A DNA stretch of 64,000 bases from Acestrorhynchus altus (taxonomy: Eukaryota; Chordata; Actinopteri; Characiformes; Acestrorhynchidae). A program made the translations under genes and the position numbers. The stretch lies in the NCBI GenBank assembly GCA_034509495.1, contig CM067522.1, positions 8,692,277-8,756,276 of the forward strand. The letters run 5' to 3'. Of this stretch, positions 1-13,208 are shown piece after piece (the first letter of the stretch is position 1; every line of letters begins with the position of its first letter). The notes under the pieces were generated by a model. The model was given only the letters and a program-made list of their open reading frames with translations, was not told the origin of the DNA and did not search any database.

Positions 1-2697
1 GTATTACAATAATCACCTGGATCTAAGGATTTGATCCAATATGTTATGCTATATTATGATACTGTAAGCAAGACCATATTTTAGTAAAACTGTCATATTG
101 CAAAAAAATAAAAATAAATCCTCATTTGCATTATTTCTGAGTAGAAGTTGACTCTTTATCAGAACAGTGGAATCTGAAGCAGAGTTCAACACTGCTATCT
201 AATGGCTGGGTTTAAACACAACACAAAATTATCCAGTTTGCCAAGAATATTCGGTAATAATTAATGTGAAATAAGAATGAATGTAAATAAGAGTCTCTGA
301 GTAAACAAAAGGGGAAACAAACTTGGGCAGCATTTGAAAAAGCAAACTAGATAACTGATTATGTATTAATCAATAAACACTTGATTACTCACTGTCACTA
401 TCTGTAAAGCAATTAGAGCTCAACCTTTCGATCTTTACCCTAGAAATATCACAAAAAATGTTGAAACAAATGAAAACGAGGCAATTATTGAAACCTATAA
501 AACACAACAAAACATGCTTCAAAACACAACTCCTTAGTCTGGCTTTTTATAATTGTGCACCAGCAACAGCTACAAGAAAGGGGATTGGGGATTCTAATTG
601 GGGATTTCTATCAGATGGCTTGAGGCAAAATGCAAATACTAATTTAAAAAAAGCAGAACATATAATATCATGAGATTTACAATAGAAATTTTGAGAAGTG
701 TATGCACCCCACTTTAATTAATTTTGGTTAGTAGACTAATAGACTTCTTCACATTCATCAGGCTCTATAGGATTGAATTATGGGAGGAAGTTTGGCCCTA
801 ATTTGGTAAAATGTGTTAACAGGTTAAGAAATCATTAACATGCAAAAGGTTCCAACTTAGTTACATGCATTAATGCGTTACCATCTACAGCCCTAATAAA
901 ATCATTAGTTAAAATATATACAGACACAAAGTTTGAGTTTAGATTTACTAACTCAAATACAAATAATGTACTGCAGCATTAAGGGACATGATGGACTAGT
1001 TGATAATCTTTAAGCTAAAGCTATTACGCTGTGGTCTCACTCAGTTTTGACCATCTGCTGACCTGGTCAGTGTGCAATAATGAGGACCGCAGTCCAGATA
1101 CATAGACCAGTTGTGGAAAACTGAACTTGGAGGCAGTTAACAATCTCTTTCTATCATGTCAATTTCAGTCAGTTCTCCTCCGTTCAGAGGGTTTCTTTAA
1201 TCTCAGACACACTGAAAAAACGCATACACTGCGCTCAGTTCATTCTACAGTTGTTCCTCATTGGATCACTGTTACTGTGGGTAATGGTCCAGCATTAGCT
1301 CATACATGGTCAGGCACTGTTTGGCTAACTAGGAACAATGCTCTTGCTTTACTCCATTTCTGGGCCAGATTTTTTCATCAGTGAGAGCTTAAACAACAGC
1401 TGTAGTGGGGAAGTATATTCAAGATAATTTTATAAGTTCAGTTGAGTTAAATTTGGTTTTACATACGAGGCCTTTATGACACCCAAAATAGGCACACAGC
1501 TGTATCTCTTTTGATTACACCATGTGTCCTTATTGTAATGTTCACAGTTCACTGATCACCATCCAGGCATGCATTACACTCAGCTGTCAGCTGAGCCACA
1601 GCAAACATTGATGAATGCAGTACAAATCCCACAACAAAGCTCCGACCAGAGCCTCTATATCTTGCAATGTCTATGATTGCATGCGGTTTTCTTTTAAACT
1701 AGAACAGAATCACCAACAAATGAGCAGAAACATGCTGGTTTAAGGCTGTCGTGTTCTATATATGGGATGTGTGCCGACAGATACAGTGCTTAATACTTCA
1801 CTGGTCAGATTAAGCAGAAATGGAAGTTGGCTCTATTCTGCTGGATTTACTGACATAATTTAAGGTTTACTTTTATAATATCCTGTTTAGCATAAACAGC
1901 GAGAATAGATATTGTATGCATATTGTTTGGCCTGCTATACTGTTCAGCTTACAGTAGTCACTATCAAAAACGAACATACAGTCTATGCCTATTTCCTGTT
2001 CAAGGCTTATATAGGAAGCCTAAAGCCCTACTTAAACTGGATTAGTGGGGAGATTCTCTGTGATTTTAGCCTCGTCTGAATGTGACACGTCAGTCAGTTT
2101 TCTGGACTGCGTGTTCCTGAATCAGTACAAATTACCTGTAAAACAAGTAGCACAAAATAACCTCAGATTATATTAGTCCCATGCAAATCAACATTTGGGC
2201 AAACATTACCTCATATCCTGTTGCAATGGATGGAAATGTTTCAGGGTGTTTCTCAGTACTGAGAAGCTCTAGAGAGTGTTTAGTTTTATTGTGCATGGCA
2301 AAGATACCTCAGGTTGACCAAGTCCAAGGTGAACATTCATACTTGCTGTGGGCACAGTAAGGGTAAAACGAACATCTGCGGAGGTGCTGTTGAGGTCTGT
2401 GTGTGTGAAGGTACCTAGTGTGGAAGCTGCTAAACCTCCACACTGAGTGAAGCATAGTTATTTTCTAACTAAAATTTCATTATGTATAGTGGGTTATAAA
2501 ATGTTATATTTTATCAGCAGTAAAGCCACATATTATGCACTTTTTGGTCAATCGTCCAGTAGTAAAATTACATTACTCCAAAATAAACACTACTATGACA
2601 GACTATAGCTGGCTACTTATGATGACTTCAGTCATAATTGATCATATTAACACACATGGGAATAGAAACAAATAGAAAAAAAGGAATGTTTGAGTAC
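1..2697 (-). other. npffr2 intron 3 (partial), no exon seen
   Basis: This lies downstream of the exon 2 donor on the minus strand, so it should be intron. I find no TM4-TM7 coding exon, no recognisable transposon and no RNA gene. Open frames here are under 90 codons and show no family resemblance. Confidence 0.6.
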
Positions 2698-2797
2698 CTG
2701 TCAACAGCAATAGCAACCAGGGTAAAAACAGAGGCTGAGACTGATATTCCCTGCACCATTCCACTCATTTTACACACCATGCTTCCAAAGGGCCACC
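2698..2797 (-). CDS. npffr2: NPFF receptor 2, coding exon 2 (ECL1 to TM3, DRY motif)
   Basis: This 100-nt exon is flanked on the minus strand by a pyrimidine tract plus CAG acceptor (2798-2800) and a CAG|GTACTC donor (2697-2696). It supplies the two bases completing the split Gly codon and then WPFGSMVCKMSGMVQG, followed by the TM3 helix and the VDR that begins the DRY motif. Cys119 in the joined numbering is the conserved 3.25 cysteine that bonds to extracellular loop 2. Asp143 and the split Arg144 are positions 3.49 and 3.50. The exon leaves in phase 2. It is separated from coding exon 1 by about 12 kb holding several decayed transposons, yet its frame and splice sites are intact, which argues for a functional gene. 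Confidence 0.92.
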
Positions 2798-3032
2798 CTG
2801 TAAAAAAGAAAGAGAAATCACAATTAAAACATGGATAAAATATGGATTTAATGCTTACTTGCATATTTATATAAGAAAATCTAATATAGTTAGTAAGTAC
2901 AGTTTCAGATGTACTTTGTTCCTCAATCTATACCGTCCTTCTATGGAAGCTATGCTTCAAGTACAGCTTTTGTATGAATGTATTGTACAATTTTTGGATA
3001 AAACAACACATTGTTTTGGTTACACAAAGCTA

Positions 3033-3350
3033 CAGTGCATCTAGAAAGTATTCCCAGCTCTTCACTTTTTGCACATTTTGTTATGTTACAGCCTTATTCC
3101 TATATCCCTTCTCATAATTTTTACACAAAATAATATCCCACAATGACAAAGTTTGTTTAAAATATTTGCCTTTTATTTTTTTAAATAACACAAATATAAC
3201 ATCTATGTAACCATTCACAGCCTTTGCCAGCCTTCATAATGACATGTTTTTGTGTAAACAAGAAGTGTTTTGTCGGCAGAAAATAAATATCCCAGCATAA
3301 AAAAAAGCCTATCCCATCTGTGAAACATGGTTGTGGTTGTATCAAGTGGG
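3033..3350 (+). mobile_element. Tc1-like transposon relic, 5' end
   Basis: Starting after TA at 3031-3032, the sequence CAGTGCATCTAGAAAGTATT with the following CACTTTTTGCACATTTTGTT is the terminal inverted repeat of a common fish Tc1 family. Further in, AACCATTCACAGCCTTTGCC and a GTGAAACATGG (VKHGG-type transposase) remnant at about 3319-3331 belong to the same family. There is no open frame or right end. It sits in npffr2 intron 2. Confidence 0.6.
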
Positions 3351-3378
3351 CCTTTTCCCTCAATAATGTAAGTAACTC

Positions 3379-3420
3379 ATGTATGTATGTATGTATGTAC
3401 ATATGTATGTATGTATGTAT
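3379..3420 (+). repeat. (ATGT)n microsatellite
   Basis: This is a tandem tetranucleotide tract with one TACA interruption, next to the Tc1 relic. Confidence 0.9.
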
Positions 3421-3429
3421 TCAGAACAT

Positions 3430-4800
3430 AGTAGTTGTGGGTGAAAATTCATTTTATTTAGATGTTTCTCTACTTTTTGTTGGGGGTCTCACGAAAGACA
3501 AATGATGAACACAGCATTTTCCTTTGGGATTAGTTGCCTCAGTTACTTCATTGTCTCAGTATTTCAGTTTGGAAATGGTCTTATATATAATATTAGTTCA
3601 GAAAAGATAAATGTATTTTTCTACTTTTCACATGACACTTTAAGTACTTTGTTTGCAAGAAATGCAATATATAAGATATTTATTTTCTACTTTTCATTGA
3701 CTGTTCTGAATATATATTAAAAAAATCTGTGTTCAGGATGGCTGATGAATTCTGAATTATACCAGCAAATTCTAATGGTCAATCATTCCTGACATTTTAA
3801 GAATCCTGACTTCCCAAGGTAGAAGGGAAAAATTGAACTTTTTTATAGATTTATCCTCTTGGCTTGGGATCTACTTGCATAGTATCTTATTAGTAGAAGT
3901 TGGTGATAAGAGGAAGATGAATGCTATCTGTTTTGAACTGTACAGACAGCACAATGCTCATTTTTCAAAGGAGCCAGGATGGCAGTAAGGTCAGAATACC
4001 ATTAGTAAGAACGTTAATTCAGATTAGGTACATGTTAACAGCAATGAATATCAAGCAAGTCAGTGCCTCCGTGCCTTTAACCCTAATCCCCCAACAGAAA
4101 ATTAGCTGAAGAGCAATTGAATTGTAAGTGGATCAGAGTGCTAGGATGCAGTTGTGTGAAGATTTGCCTTGGTTCTTTGCTATGTGGTTCAGTTTCACAT
4201 CTGCTCCCACCAGTGGGATCTGGCATGTGCTGTTTACAATAGAGGAGACAGATTTGCTTAAAGTGAAAGGCATCTTAAATACAGAACAGTAGATAGAACA
4301 TAAATAATACAGTATAAAACTCGTTAATCAAATTACAGGATTCTTTCTGATGTATTTATCAGAAAGGGTGACAGTTGGATATTCTTTACACTATCCTGAA
4401 TAGTTTAATTTGGTATGTTTTTTTATTTATCTGATGTTCATTAACTCTTCAGAATTAATGAATGTTTAATGTTTAATTAGAATTTATTTATTGGGTATTT
4501 AAAAATCCTTATTGCAATTTCCCAGTTCAAGCTGAGCTTGTCAGCAGCAGTTAAAAATGAAGCAACCATGAGATTGGCTATTAAATTCAAGGCAAAGTTT
4601 GAAGTCATCAGCCATAGCTGACAACATTCAGTACAAAGTCTGTGATTTTACCAGCGATAGAAAAGCAACACACTTTACATTCCTATCTTGCGACACTACA
4701 TTGTGCCATATGTGCAGTGCCAACAGCATTGAAGAGCATTGTAAATTGTTAATCTGAAACTGAAGTAGTATTTCTTTGATAAAGCTTTTTTCTATATTAA
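3430..4800. other. npffr2 intron 2 stretch, nothing recognised
   Basis: AT-rich sequence with no coding exon, RNA gene or repeat that I can name. Confidence 0.5.
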
Positions 4801-4814
4801 ACTCAATCAATGAC

Positions 4815-5278
4815 CAGAAGTTATTTGGTGCAGCTATGTCCTGGTGGTTTTGTGACTGGAAGGTTCAAAGATCCTTTGTTACATTTTGGAATATTTAACA
4901 CCATGTTTTTGATGTGATCTCTCTTGATAAACCACTCGTGAGGAAATAGTGTTACATTGTCTCCATTTGTATACTGTATAATCTGTCTGACTGTGGATTG
5001 GTGGAGTCCAGACTCTTTAGAGATGGTCTAACTCACACCTGATTGTCTCCCATCAGTTTAAAACTCCTGACTTATATTTCACCAAATTATCTTCTAGTCC
5101 AAAATGTCTGCATACTTTTGTCACTTGGAGATTTGTAAAATTGGATTACTTTCCCTAAACGAGACAGTGTAATGGTTTTGTCATTTGTTTGATCTGATTC
5201 TTCTTGTGTACTTTTAGATCAAATTTATGCAGAACTATAGAAAATTCAAAAGGTTTCACAAGCTTTTAAGCACCACTG
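4815..5278 (-). mobile_element. Tc1/mariner-like relic with right terminal repeat
   Basis: The right end AAGCTTTTAAGCACCACTG next to TA at 5279-5280 is a known fish element terminus. Inside, about 4985-5020, sequence such as CTGTGGATTGGTGGAGTCC matches the reverse complement of a Tc1 transposase helix-turn-helix region. The frame is destroyed. The left limit is approximate. Confidence 0.5.
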
Positions 5279-5639
5279 TATAATGGGTGAACAATATGGT
5301 AAAAAAAAACCTTTATATCACAATATTTAAAGACATTTTCATGAGATAATATGAATAATATGTATACATCTGTAGAGGCAGATTCTTAAAATGCAATTTG
5401 CTGCACTCTATCCAATTAAAAATCACTAATTAAAATCTCTGTAATAAAATATCCATATCAGTCAAGATTATTCAAGCACTGGCGATATCCAAATCCATGA
5501 TATGCTGAGAAAAGCACATGGTGTATGATAACAGAATTTATCACTTTGATAGAATCATACTTTTAACATTTTTTTTAATGAAAGTATATCACTTAACATC
5601 AATGTTTACTGAATTTATTATATGGACAGCTGATGTAGG

Positions 5640-7420
5640 AATACAAAAAAGCAATGCAGCTCCATGTGAAATAAAAAATTAAATTTTTTTAAATGTATTT
5701 TACTAATTTTATTACTGAACAAAAAAATACAGTGAAACATTATAATCTGCATGAGTTTTGGAGCATGTTTAGAGTCATCTATGTGCCCCCTCAACCTTTA
5801 ACTTGGAGCTTGTTTGAATTGCATTTGATAAATTCCTTCAAGCAAGCTTAATGTTTGTTGACATACCTGGCATTGTTATTAGACTGAATCGATTAATGAT
5901 GCTGAGCAGGATTTTGAGTTGGGTTTTTCTCCCAACCCAACTCAAATTGTCATACAATCATAACCACTGTATTGGATGAGGCTGCTCTTAGGATTCTACA
6001 CCAAAAATGTTTTTTAATGCAGTTCTGGATTGTCTTTCCACATGTATTCTTTCCAAATGCAGTAAAATGAATGAAAGCTGGCTAACTGATTTCAGTACAG
6101 TAGTGCAGCATCACCCAAACATCCTGCTCTTTAGAAGTTCAATGAACACATAACCAAATATCAGACATAAATATATGTCAAATCTAAACATCTAACCCTC
6201 TGTTCTGAAGTAATGACCAGTTCATACTGATCTAATAATGATGAGCTTTAGTTATATAGTGTCTTTCTTATACTTTTATAATGTTTTACAAAAGCATCAG
6301 AATTCTGAGAAAAAAAAACAGTAATGGCTGAACAACTGGAGAGGGAACAAAGACAATAATGAGGGCGAGAAGACGTACTGAGAAGTAGGTTTTAAGGTTA
6401 GCTTCAAAGCAGAAATTAGAGGAGCCTTTTTTAGAGCAAATTGCTGTAATTTAGTAGAAGCCAAAATGAACGCATTACTGTAATAATGTTGGCTGTTATG
6501 AAATGACAGCTTTTTTAACTTTTTAATGACATTACATTCATATTAACTTTGTACAATAATACTATATACTAACTATAGGCTCATTAACAGTAATTAACAA
6601 TACACCCAAGGTATCATATCCATGTTTTAACAGATGGAGCTGGAGCCGCCGGTTTCCCACTGCACATTTGTAGGTGCCATCAATAGAGGTGCCACTCAGG
6701 GAAAGATCAGTTCACCCTTGTTTCAAAGGAGGTAACTGAAATACCTAGAGTGAAAGAGACTGGGCCTCACAGGAACTAGACTAGTTAGAGAACATATAGT
6801 CATGGGAAATGTGGAATAATGGGGTTTGTGGTGTGTGCACTTATGCCAATAAATTAAAAATCACTTTTTGTCTTTCTGTGTTCGACTCGCTGGGTCTAAC
6901 GAGGTGGTTCAGTCACGTGGCTCAGCCTTTCTCTGGAGGGCATGAGGTCAGAAATGGGCCAGTGTGGTAGCAGGTTTTTATTCCATCCAAATGGAAGCTC
7001 ACATGATTTGCTGATTTGTTTTACCCTCTCAGCAGCCCACGCCGCCTTGCGGTTCTCCCAATGACCAAGTCCAGACTGACTTTTCAAAAATTTTGAAACA
7101 CCTATTAACCCCTGTATGAAGGTGCCATTATTGATGCCCTGATTATTGCTTTCATAACACACTTCCTGCATAATCAATTTCTCTGTCTGCTTAGAGATCA
7201 AAGCCTATATGCAAATACATCAAAAAAGATAAATGTCCTGTTCATATACAGTCATTTGATAAAGTTAGGAAGATCACATGAACATCTTTTGAGAACATTT
7301 AAACAATCTTTCTTCTTTTTTACTATATTGAGGGATGGAGGTAATATTACTAAACACATAAAACTGAAGTAAAGTATAGAAATTAATTGCAATTAATAGC
7401 AATTTTTTGTCTAATTTTTA
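5640..7420. other. npffr2 intron 2 stretch, nothing recognised
   Basis: No supported gene or repeat. The longest frame (6896-7201 minus, 101 codons) has no family resemblance and no splice context. Confidence 0.5.
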
Positions 7421-7429
7421 GACAAAGAG

Positions 7430-7610
7430 CATGGTGCAGTTGAGAGATGAATCCAAACGTGAATCACATTAACAGAAGACATGTTTGGCAAAAATGAAGC
7501 ACACCATTTGACCACATGACCCTCATACCAGCTGTGAAGCATGGGGGTGGAAGTTTCATGTTTTGGGACTGCTTGGCTGCAGCAGAGCCTGGAGAGCTCT
7601 CCATCATAGA
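7430..7610 (+). mobile_element. Tc1-like transposase fragment
   Basis: The translation around 7516-7590 contains VKHGGGSFMFWDCLAA, the conserved segment before the second catalytic Asp of Tc1 transposases. Upstream remnants of the preceding region are frameshifted with stops. No inverted repeats are found. It is a fossil in npffr2 intron 2. Confidence 0.65.
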
Positions 7611-7724
7611 AACCTATGAAATCTTTATTGTACCAGAGGGGCTTGTGGGAATTGTCTGTATAAAGACTGACACTGAAAGAGGAGAAATCTTTCCTCCAGT
7701 TGATATCAGTGACTGGTAGACATT

Positions 7725-7760
<36 letters not shown>
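7725..7760 (+). repeat. (TTG)n microsatellite
   Basis: About twelve uninterrupted trinucleotide units. Confidence 0.95.
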
Positions 7761-7799
7761 TCACAATGTTAAGTTGGCAGGGGTTTTAATGTCATGGGT

Positions 7800-10200
7800 G
7801 ATGAGTGTATATTATGGTCATTACATATTGCTCTACTACAGTTTTATGTCAAATGAATGGTTTATAAGTAACAGTAAAGAAGTAATGAAGTGATGCCTGT
7901 TCTGTCAGCATAAGAGTGGAAATGAACTTTTTGTTTGTTACATTAAATGTTCAGATGACTAAATGAATATGAAGTTAGAACTAATTAAAATTACTAGTTA
8001 CTAAATTACTAATATGGAGTAACTCCAAATAAGAGTACTACTATTGTTATATTGAAATTGCTTAGCCCAAGCAGTTATCTCTATTGATGGCACTCCAAAA
8101 ATCATTCCTAATGAATGGCGGCGGCTGGGTTAGGGATTGTTCCTTTACTATTATCTTCTTGATCCAAGTTCCTTTACTGTGATTCTTCTTGGAGATCACT
8201 GACAAACTTATTGTACTTAGTGAAAGCCTGTTCATCTTATAACATAAGTCAGGATTTCTTTGGCCTCTTAAGGCAAAACTGGAAATTAAGTGCAATCAAA
8301 CCTGAACGACTGCAGATATGTTCCTTCCTATTAGGGGTGTGAATATTTAAGCTGACAGTGCATTGGTTTGATTTGCGATGTATTACTTATAGTGACAATA
8401 TAGATAAAAAATCATACATTTTACATGATATACAATATATTTTAGCTGAATTGTGATCATGACCAAACTAAGAAAACAAAAAGAAAAGAAGAAATACATA
8501 AAAAAATGCAGTGTATAATAAAAAAAGGCTGCACAATGATATATGAATCATATAAGCATCAACATCAGAGATATATTTGGGTTTGACTGATTCTTTTCAG
8601 TCCAGATTTAATGGCATTATGTATTTATTGCCTTCTGGCAGAGAAGCATGTTTACATCAGCAACTGCACCATTTTTTCATTTTATTCACTATACTGTTTG
8701 TAATCCTCTATAAATAAAGCTCTATTTAGGCTGTATTCATTTGCTTGATGAGTTTCTGTCATTTGGAGTAGTTACAATGAGATCTATAATTTTAATAACA
8801 TGTAATTTCTGAAATCTGAACTCCCCAATAGTCCTATTCAAATCAAGATCAAAGTTTTATAATAAAACTCCTGGTAATAAAAAACAGCCTTCTTCTTCTG
8901 TAAATGGATAGGTCTAACCACTTAAAAGGAGCTCAACTTGGCATGGCTCCTTAATCTTCAAGTTCACAGTAGAATAATATTAGAAGATTTACACAAATAC
9001 AACTCCAGTTAGAAAGCTCTGAGGTCTTGGGCATGTCAATGACAGAGACAAGTACCCTCAAAATGATTCTGAAACTCTCATTTCCATTCATGAGGTTTCT
9101 CCTCCTGGATGTTTATTGCTTATACATCATATTGTATATGGCAACGCTGCCAAACCTAGTCACAGCAAGATACCATCAAGGTAGTGTAAGGAACAAGGGA
9201 ATAAGAAGATTTGCAACCACATGGAGATATTAAAGAAATGGTTGTGCATTTGATGAGATCATGTATGCTACAGAGTAGGAGTGATTATATGACAGTGGGG
9301 GGGGGGTTTCTGCTGTCACTCACAACAGCTTTTCTGAAATTTATGAAAATCTGCTTTTCATTCAGTTTGATTGTGTCTGTTCAGAAAATGCAAAGGCAGA
9401 CATTTACTGTTAAATGACGCTGTTGCAATAGAAATATTTACACTGTTCATATTTCATGACATATCTACCAAAGGCAGTTTCTGTCTGCCTAATATCATTT
9501 ATTATGCCTCAGTATGGGAAACACAGTGCTTTGTTAATATCATACACTGGATCAATAACATTTGTAAGGAAAACAGTAGAGCAATTTGAAATCCATTATA
9601 TTTTTTTCTCAAATTCCATTTTTTCCTGCCATTTGAATTATAGGTCTTTTTATTGGTGTTACATAAAGGAAACCTGCATCACCTGTATGTGTCATAACAG
9701 AAATCATGGGTTTCCATTCCTGGTGAAAGTCTGTAATTTTTATACTGCAACAACAAAATTATGCAGTCAGTTTTTTTTTTCCAATTTCATGCAGAGTTTA
9801 TTATTGGTTGATCAACAAAACCAACTTTTTGTCTGCAAAGCACAACAAATACCAAAGACCAAACTGGGAAATAGTAATTGATTTTTTTAATTTAAATATT
9901 TGATATAAATTGTACCAGGTGATAGAATTTTGTGCTAAAAGTAACTGCAGTATTTGTCAAAGCTGGTTCTGGGGATCTGTCATACTGGAAAGATTCACCT
10001 GATTCACCAATCAAGGCCTTCACATGCATCTGAATCATACGCTGCATTCAGATGTTAATGGGAAGGTTGTGTATAACAGATGGTTACCTAAAAAGGGTGA
10101 CTGTTAAAGATATGCTCACCATAAAAAAAAGCACTGAAGGATATAATCATTTTTCATTACTACACATAAATACACCCATCAACAAAAAATGGTTGCAACC
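7800..10200. other. npffr2 intron 2 stretch, mostly unrecognised
   Basis: No exon or RNA gene. Around 8334-8470, ATTAGGGGTGTGAATATTTA and the following AT-rich palindromic sequence faintly resemble hAT-type fish repeats, too weak to call. The 141-codon frame at 9456-9881 lacks any recognisable domain. Confidence 0.45.
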
Positions 10201-10215
10201 AAAAGGAAGTGTGGA

Positions 10216-10332
10216 GTCTTGCACTAGGACTTTTTTTGGTGTAATACAGCAAAGTTGCCCAGACTGAGAATTAAACCCCAGTCTCCCACATGATGTAGTG
10301 GCTTGGTGGTGGTCTTATTTGTTGCGCCACCT
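10216..10332 (-). mobile_element. tRNA-derived SINE (family A), minus strand
   Basis: Read on the minus strand it has an A-box-like TGGCGCAACA and a B-box-like GGGTTTAATTC, followed by the CAGTCTGG...ATTACACCA body. The same body occurs on the plus strand at 30495-30650. It is a pol III-derived repeat, not a functional tRNA. Confidence 0.6.
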
Positions 10333-10374
10333 CCTGGTGACCAGGTGCTGACACTGTCACCAGACAGTGTGCAA

Positions 10375-10620
10375 AGATTGTTCAGCAAGATCAATGCTCA
10401 GAAATCTCCTGGTGCAGACAATATACCTTGTTGTGTGCTGAGAGACTGTGTGTCTTCACAGACCTCTTTATCACCTCACTGAGTCAGGCCATTGTCCCCA
10501 CATGCTTCAAATCCACCACCATCAACCCTGTCCTGAAGAAAGGACCCTGTGTCAATGACTACCGTCAGGCAGTAAGGGCTGACACATCCAGAATGATCAC
10601 ACTGAATTTCAGGGGTCCTT
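10375..10620 (+). mobile_element. LINE reverse transcriptase fragment (jockey/CR1-like)
   Basis: The two frames together read KINAQKSPGADNIP, VLRDC, then LSQAIVPTCFKSTTI and NDYRQAV. These are blocks of a non-LTR reverse transcriptase common in fish. A small deletion after VLRDC shifts the frame, and the fingers/palm core is missing. It is a dead copy inside npffr2 intron 2. Confidence 0.75.
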
Positions 10621-10639
10621 GAAGAATGTGTGTTGACAC

Positions 10640-11035
10640 CCCTTCTAGTCTGTTACAAGACTGCACACTGTTGCTCAGCAGCAACACCTAGTGTTTGGAA
10701 ATGCGCATCTCAGAAGACCTGTCCTGGAGCAATAACACAGCATCATTGACCAGAGAAGCCCACCAGTTCCTCTACTTCCTCCAAAAACCTGAGAAGAGTT
10801 GGAGCCCCAATCTCCATAATGTGCACCTTCTGGAGTGGTGCCATTCAGAGCATCCTGACGGCACCTGCACCTCGTCTTGTCGCAAGACCCTCTAGAATAT
10901 CATAAGAGCAGATTGTTGACACCTCTCTCCCCTCCCTTCACAGCATCCACCTCACTCAGAAAGACCTATGCATGGCTGGTGATTCTACCCACCCACTCCA
11001 CAGCTCCTTCAGCCTGACAACCCTAATTGCTAGTC
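10640..11035 (+). mobile_element. LINE ORF2 C-terminal fragment
   Basis: The frame at 10695-10895 contains ISEDLSWSNNTASLTREAHQ and FLQKPEKS, the C-terminal region of the same LINE type. About 10970-11010 encodes MAGDSTHPLHSSF-like sequence, also found at 34845-34885. It follows the RT fragment in the same orientation but with most of the palm domain deleted between them. Confidence 0.75.
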
Positions 11036-11209
11036 AGAAAGTCTAGAAGCCAGCTGCACAGCAAAGTACATTCTAACGTAAGAGGGGGTGGAGTGTTGAT
11101 AGCATGTCTAAAAACATCCTACATATTTTCAGTCGGGGATAGGTTTAGTGTGGCATTGACCATGGTACCTCCAACCACAGTGTCAATCGTTGTCTCCACC
11201 ATTCACAAT

Positions 11210-11340
11210 TCTGGCATTTAGCAGATGCTCTTATCCAGAGTGACTTATAAGGTTACTCCCATTACGAAGGTGTGGTCCTCCTTCTGCAACAGGAGGTGTA
11301 AATGCCTTTGGTGGTGGGCAGGCTGACGCCAACAGTCCTC
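11210..11340 (-). mobile_element. SINE family A 3' part, minus strand
   Basis: CATTTAGCAGATGCTCTTAT and CCAGAGTGACTTATAAGG are the reverse complement of the tail region of the SINE at 30495-30650 (CTCTGGATGAGAGCGTCTG). Only the 3' part is present. Confidence 0.5.
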
Positions 11341-11842
11341 TGTGCTCCATTCACCATCCTCTGCAGAGGTTTTCTCTCTGTGTTTATATTCATGCTTCAC
11401 TGATAACTGAATCACTAAAAGCTCTGGCAGTAAATCAGTACCACTAACCGAGTATGGATGTGAAGGTCAATAAGGGAGTGGGACAAAAGGTTTAATATAT
11501 GAGAGTCCATGTCATTGCAGTTCATTTATTTTCTTCTACACCATTTCAACTCCAGCAGTTGAACTGTGTAGAGACTTTATAATAAATAGACCAACAGAAA
11601 CATTCCAAAATAAACTTTGGAATAAAGTTACATATTCAAATATACATACTTTTTTGTGTTCTCCTGAAAAGTTACCAATATGCAAATACATCTGATGAAA
11701 TTGATGGGATGCTTTCATGTGTTACTCAGTTTTACGTGGCACACAGACACACATCTGTTTTTATCAGAAACCAGCTTGTAAACAGAGTAATGCCACCCAA
11801 GTGAACTGTAGTTTTGCCAAGGTGCGGTCTGCTGTTTTATCT

Positions 11843-12242
11843 TAGGGTTGGATAATATGGACCAAAAAAATCATATCCTGGTATATTTTAGCTGGATGAT
11901 GATATACAATACAATATATGATGTGAAAAATATACTGTAATGTGGAAAAAAGACACCCCTTTTTTTACTATATTCAAAAATATTGATTTGACTTTAATTT
12001 CCTTTTTATACATATAAAATCTTATGCCACCTCCATAGTATGTATGTAAGACTGTGAGTGGGGGTGCAGGGGAACAGAGTAGAGAAGGAGTGGAGCAGAA
12101 TGAGGGAGGAGAAAAAAGACTGCCAAAAGACTGAAAGAGAACCTTATTTAAAAACTCCATAAGAACAATATCATCTCAGCCCATATCCCACTTTGTTTAT
12201 ATCCCAAAATAGATATAAATATAGATATATCACCCAGCCCTA
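11843..12242. mobile_element. nonautonomous DNA transposon with terminal inverted repeats (hAT-like)
   Basis: The left end TAGGGTTGGATAATATGG and the right end (reverse complement TAGGGCTGGGTGATATAT) form imperfect inverted repeats about 400 bp apart. The interior has no coding sequence. I see no clean 8-bp target duplication, so class assignment rests on resemblance to fish hAT-type MITEs. Confidence 0.5.
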
Positions 12243-12249
12243 TTTTTAT

Positions 12250-13200
12250 GCTCAGCTAGGCTGTAAGTCTCCTTAAATAATGTTTATTCTCAAAGTCAAA
12301 GACAGTGAAGGATTTAAGTTCTAAACTATGATTCAGGTACTGAACACTGATATACTATCTGTTGCTTTACACATTACAGTTGTGATTCAGACTTTTTTCA
12401 CCACTAGCATTGGTTTTAGAAATCATTTTCATGATAGTAATGAAGCAGTAAAGAATGTGTGGCAAGCTGTTTCTTTAAATTGTTCAGAAAAAATGACTTA
12501 AAGTTTAAACAAGGCCACAGCAATACTGAAACATGCTCTTTATTCTCTGTTCCCCATGTCCTTTTCCGAATACACAAATGTTCCCACAGCACAGAGAACG
12601 GACAGTCTGTTGTAATGAAAGCTAATTACTTAATAACCACCTTTACAAATCCATTTGTTAACCTAGGTCATTATCAGTACACATGAATAAAACATTAAGT
12701 ATTATGTAATATCATTTGGAAAGCAGTTTAAAATTAAATAATCAAATTTTATATATTAAAATGATCTATCTAGTTCTCTTTCAGTTGTCTTTTTAAGCCT
12801 CAGTAATGCTTTACCAATTACCAGTGCCCAGAAAGACTTATGTATTCATATTTGTTGTGAAAATCTAAATTAATATTATGCTGCAATCAGCTGCTCATTG
12901 GACAGTTGTGTATGATGGACGGTTAACTAGGAAGGGAGAGGGTTAACATTTATGCCCATCACATGGACAATTAAAGCACTGGAAGCTTGAAGACATTTCT
13001 TGCTTCTTTTCTCTGCTATACCAAAAAGCACACAAGACCATAAAGAAGTGCAACAGGTATATGTTTTCATGTTCACTGTAAAGTTTACTTTTTTCAATGA
13101 AGGAAAAGAGAAAAGGTTTTCAGTGTGATTACTGATGCATTCCTTACGTTTTATACTTAAAATACACCAACGGTTTAACTTCCAACACCATTTCAATGCT
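12250..13200. other. npffr2 intron 2 stretch, nothing recognised
   Basis: No exon, RNA gene or named repeat seen. Confidence 0.5.
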
Positions 13201-13208
13201 TCATTTTA

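Noticed and set aside
9456..9881. 141-codon plus-strand open frame in npffr2 intron 2
   Set aside because: No domain, Phe/Cys/Asn-rich chance composition and no splice or promoter context; AT-rich DNA readily gives such frames.
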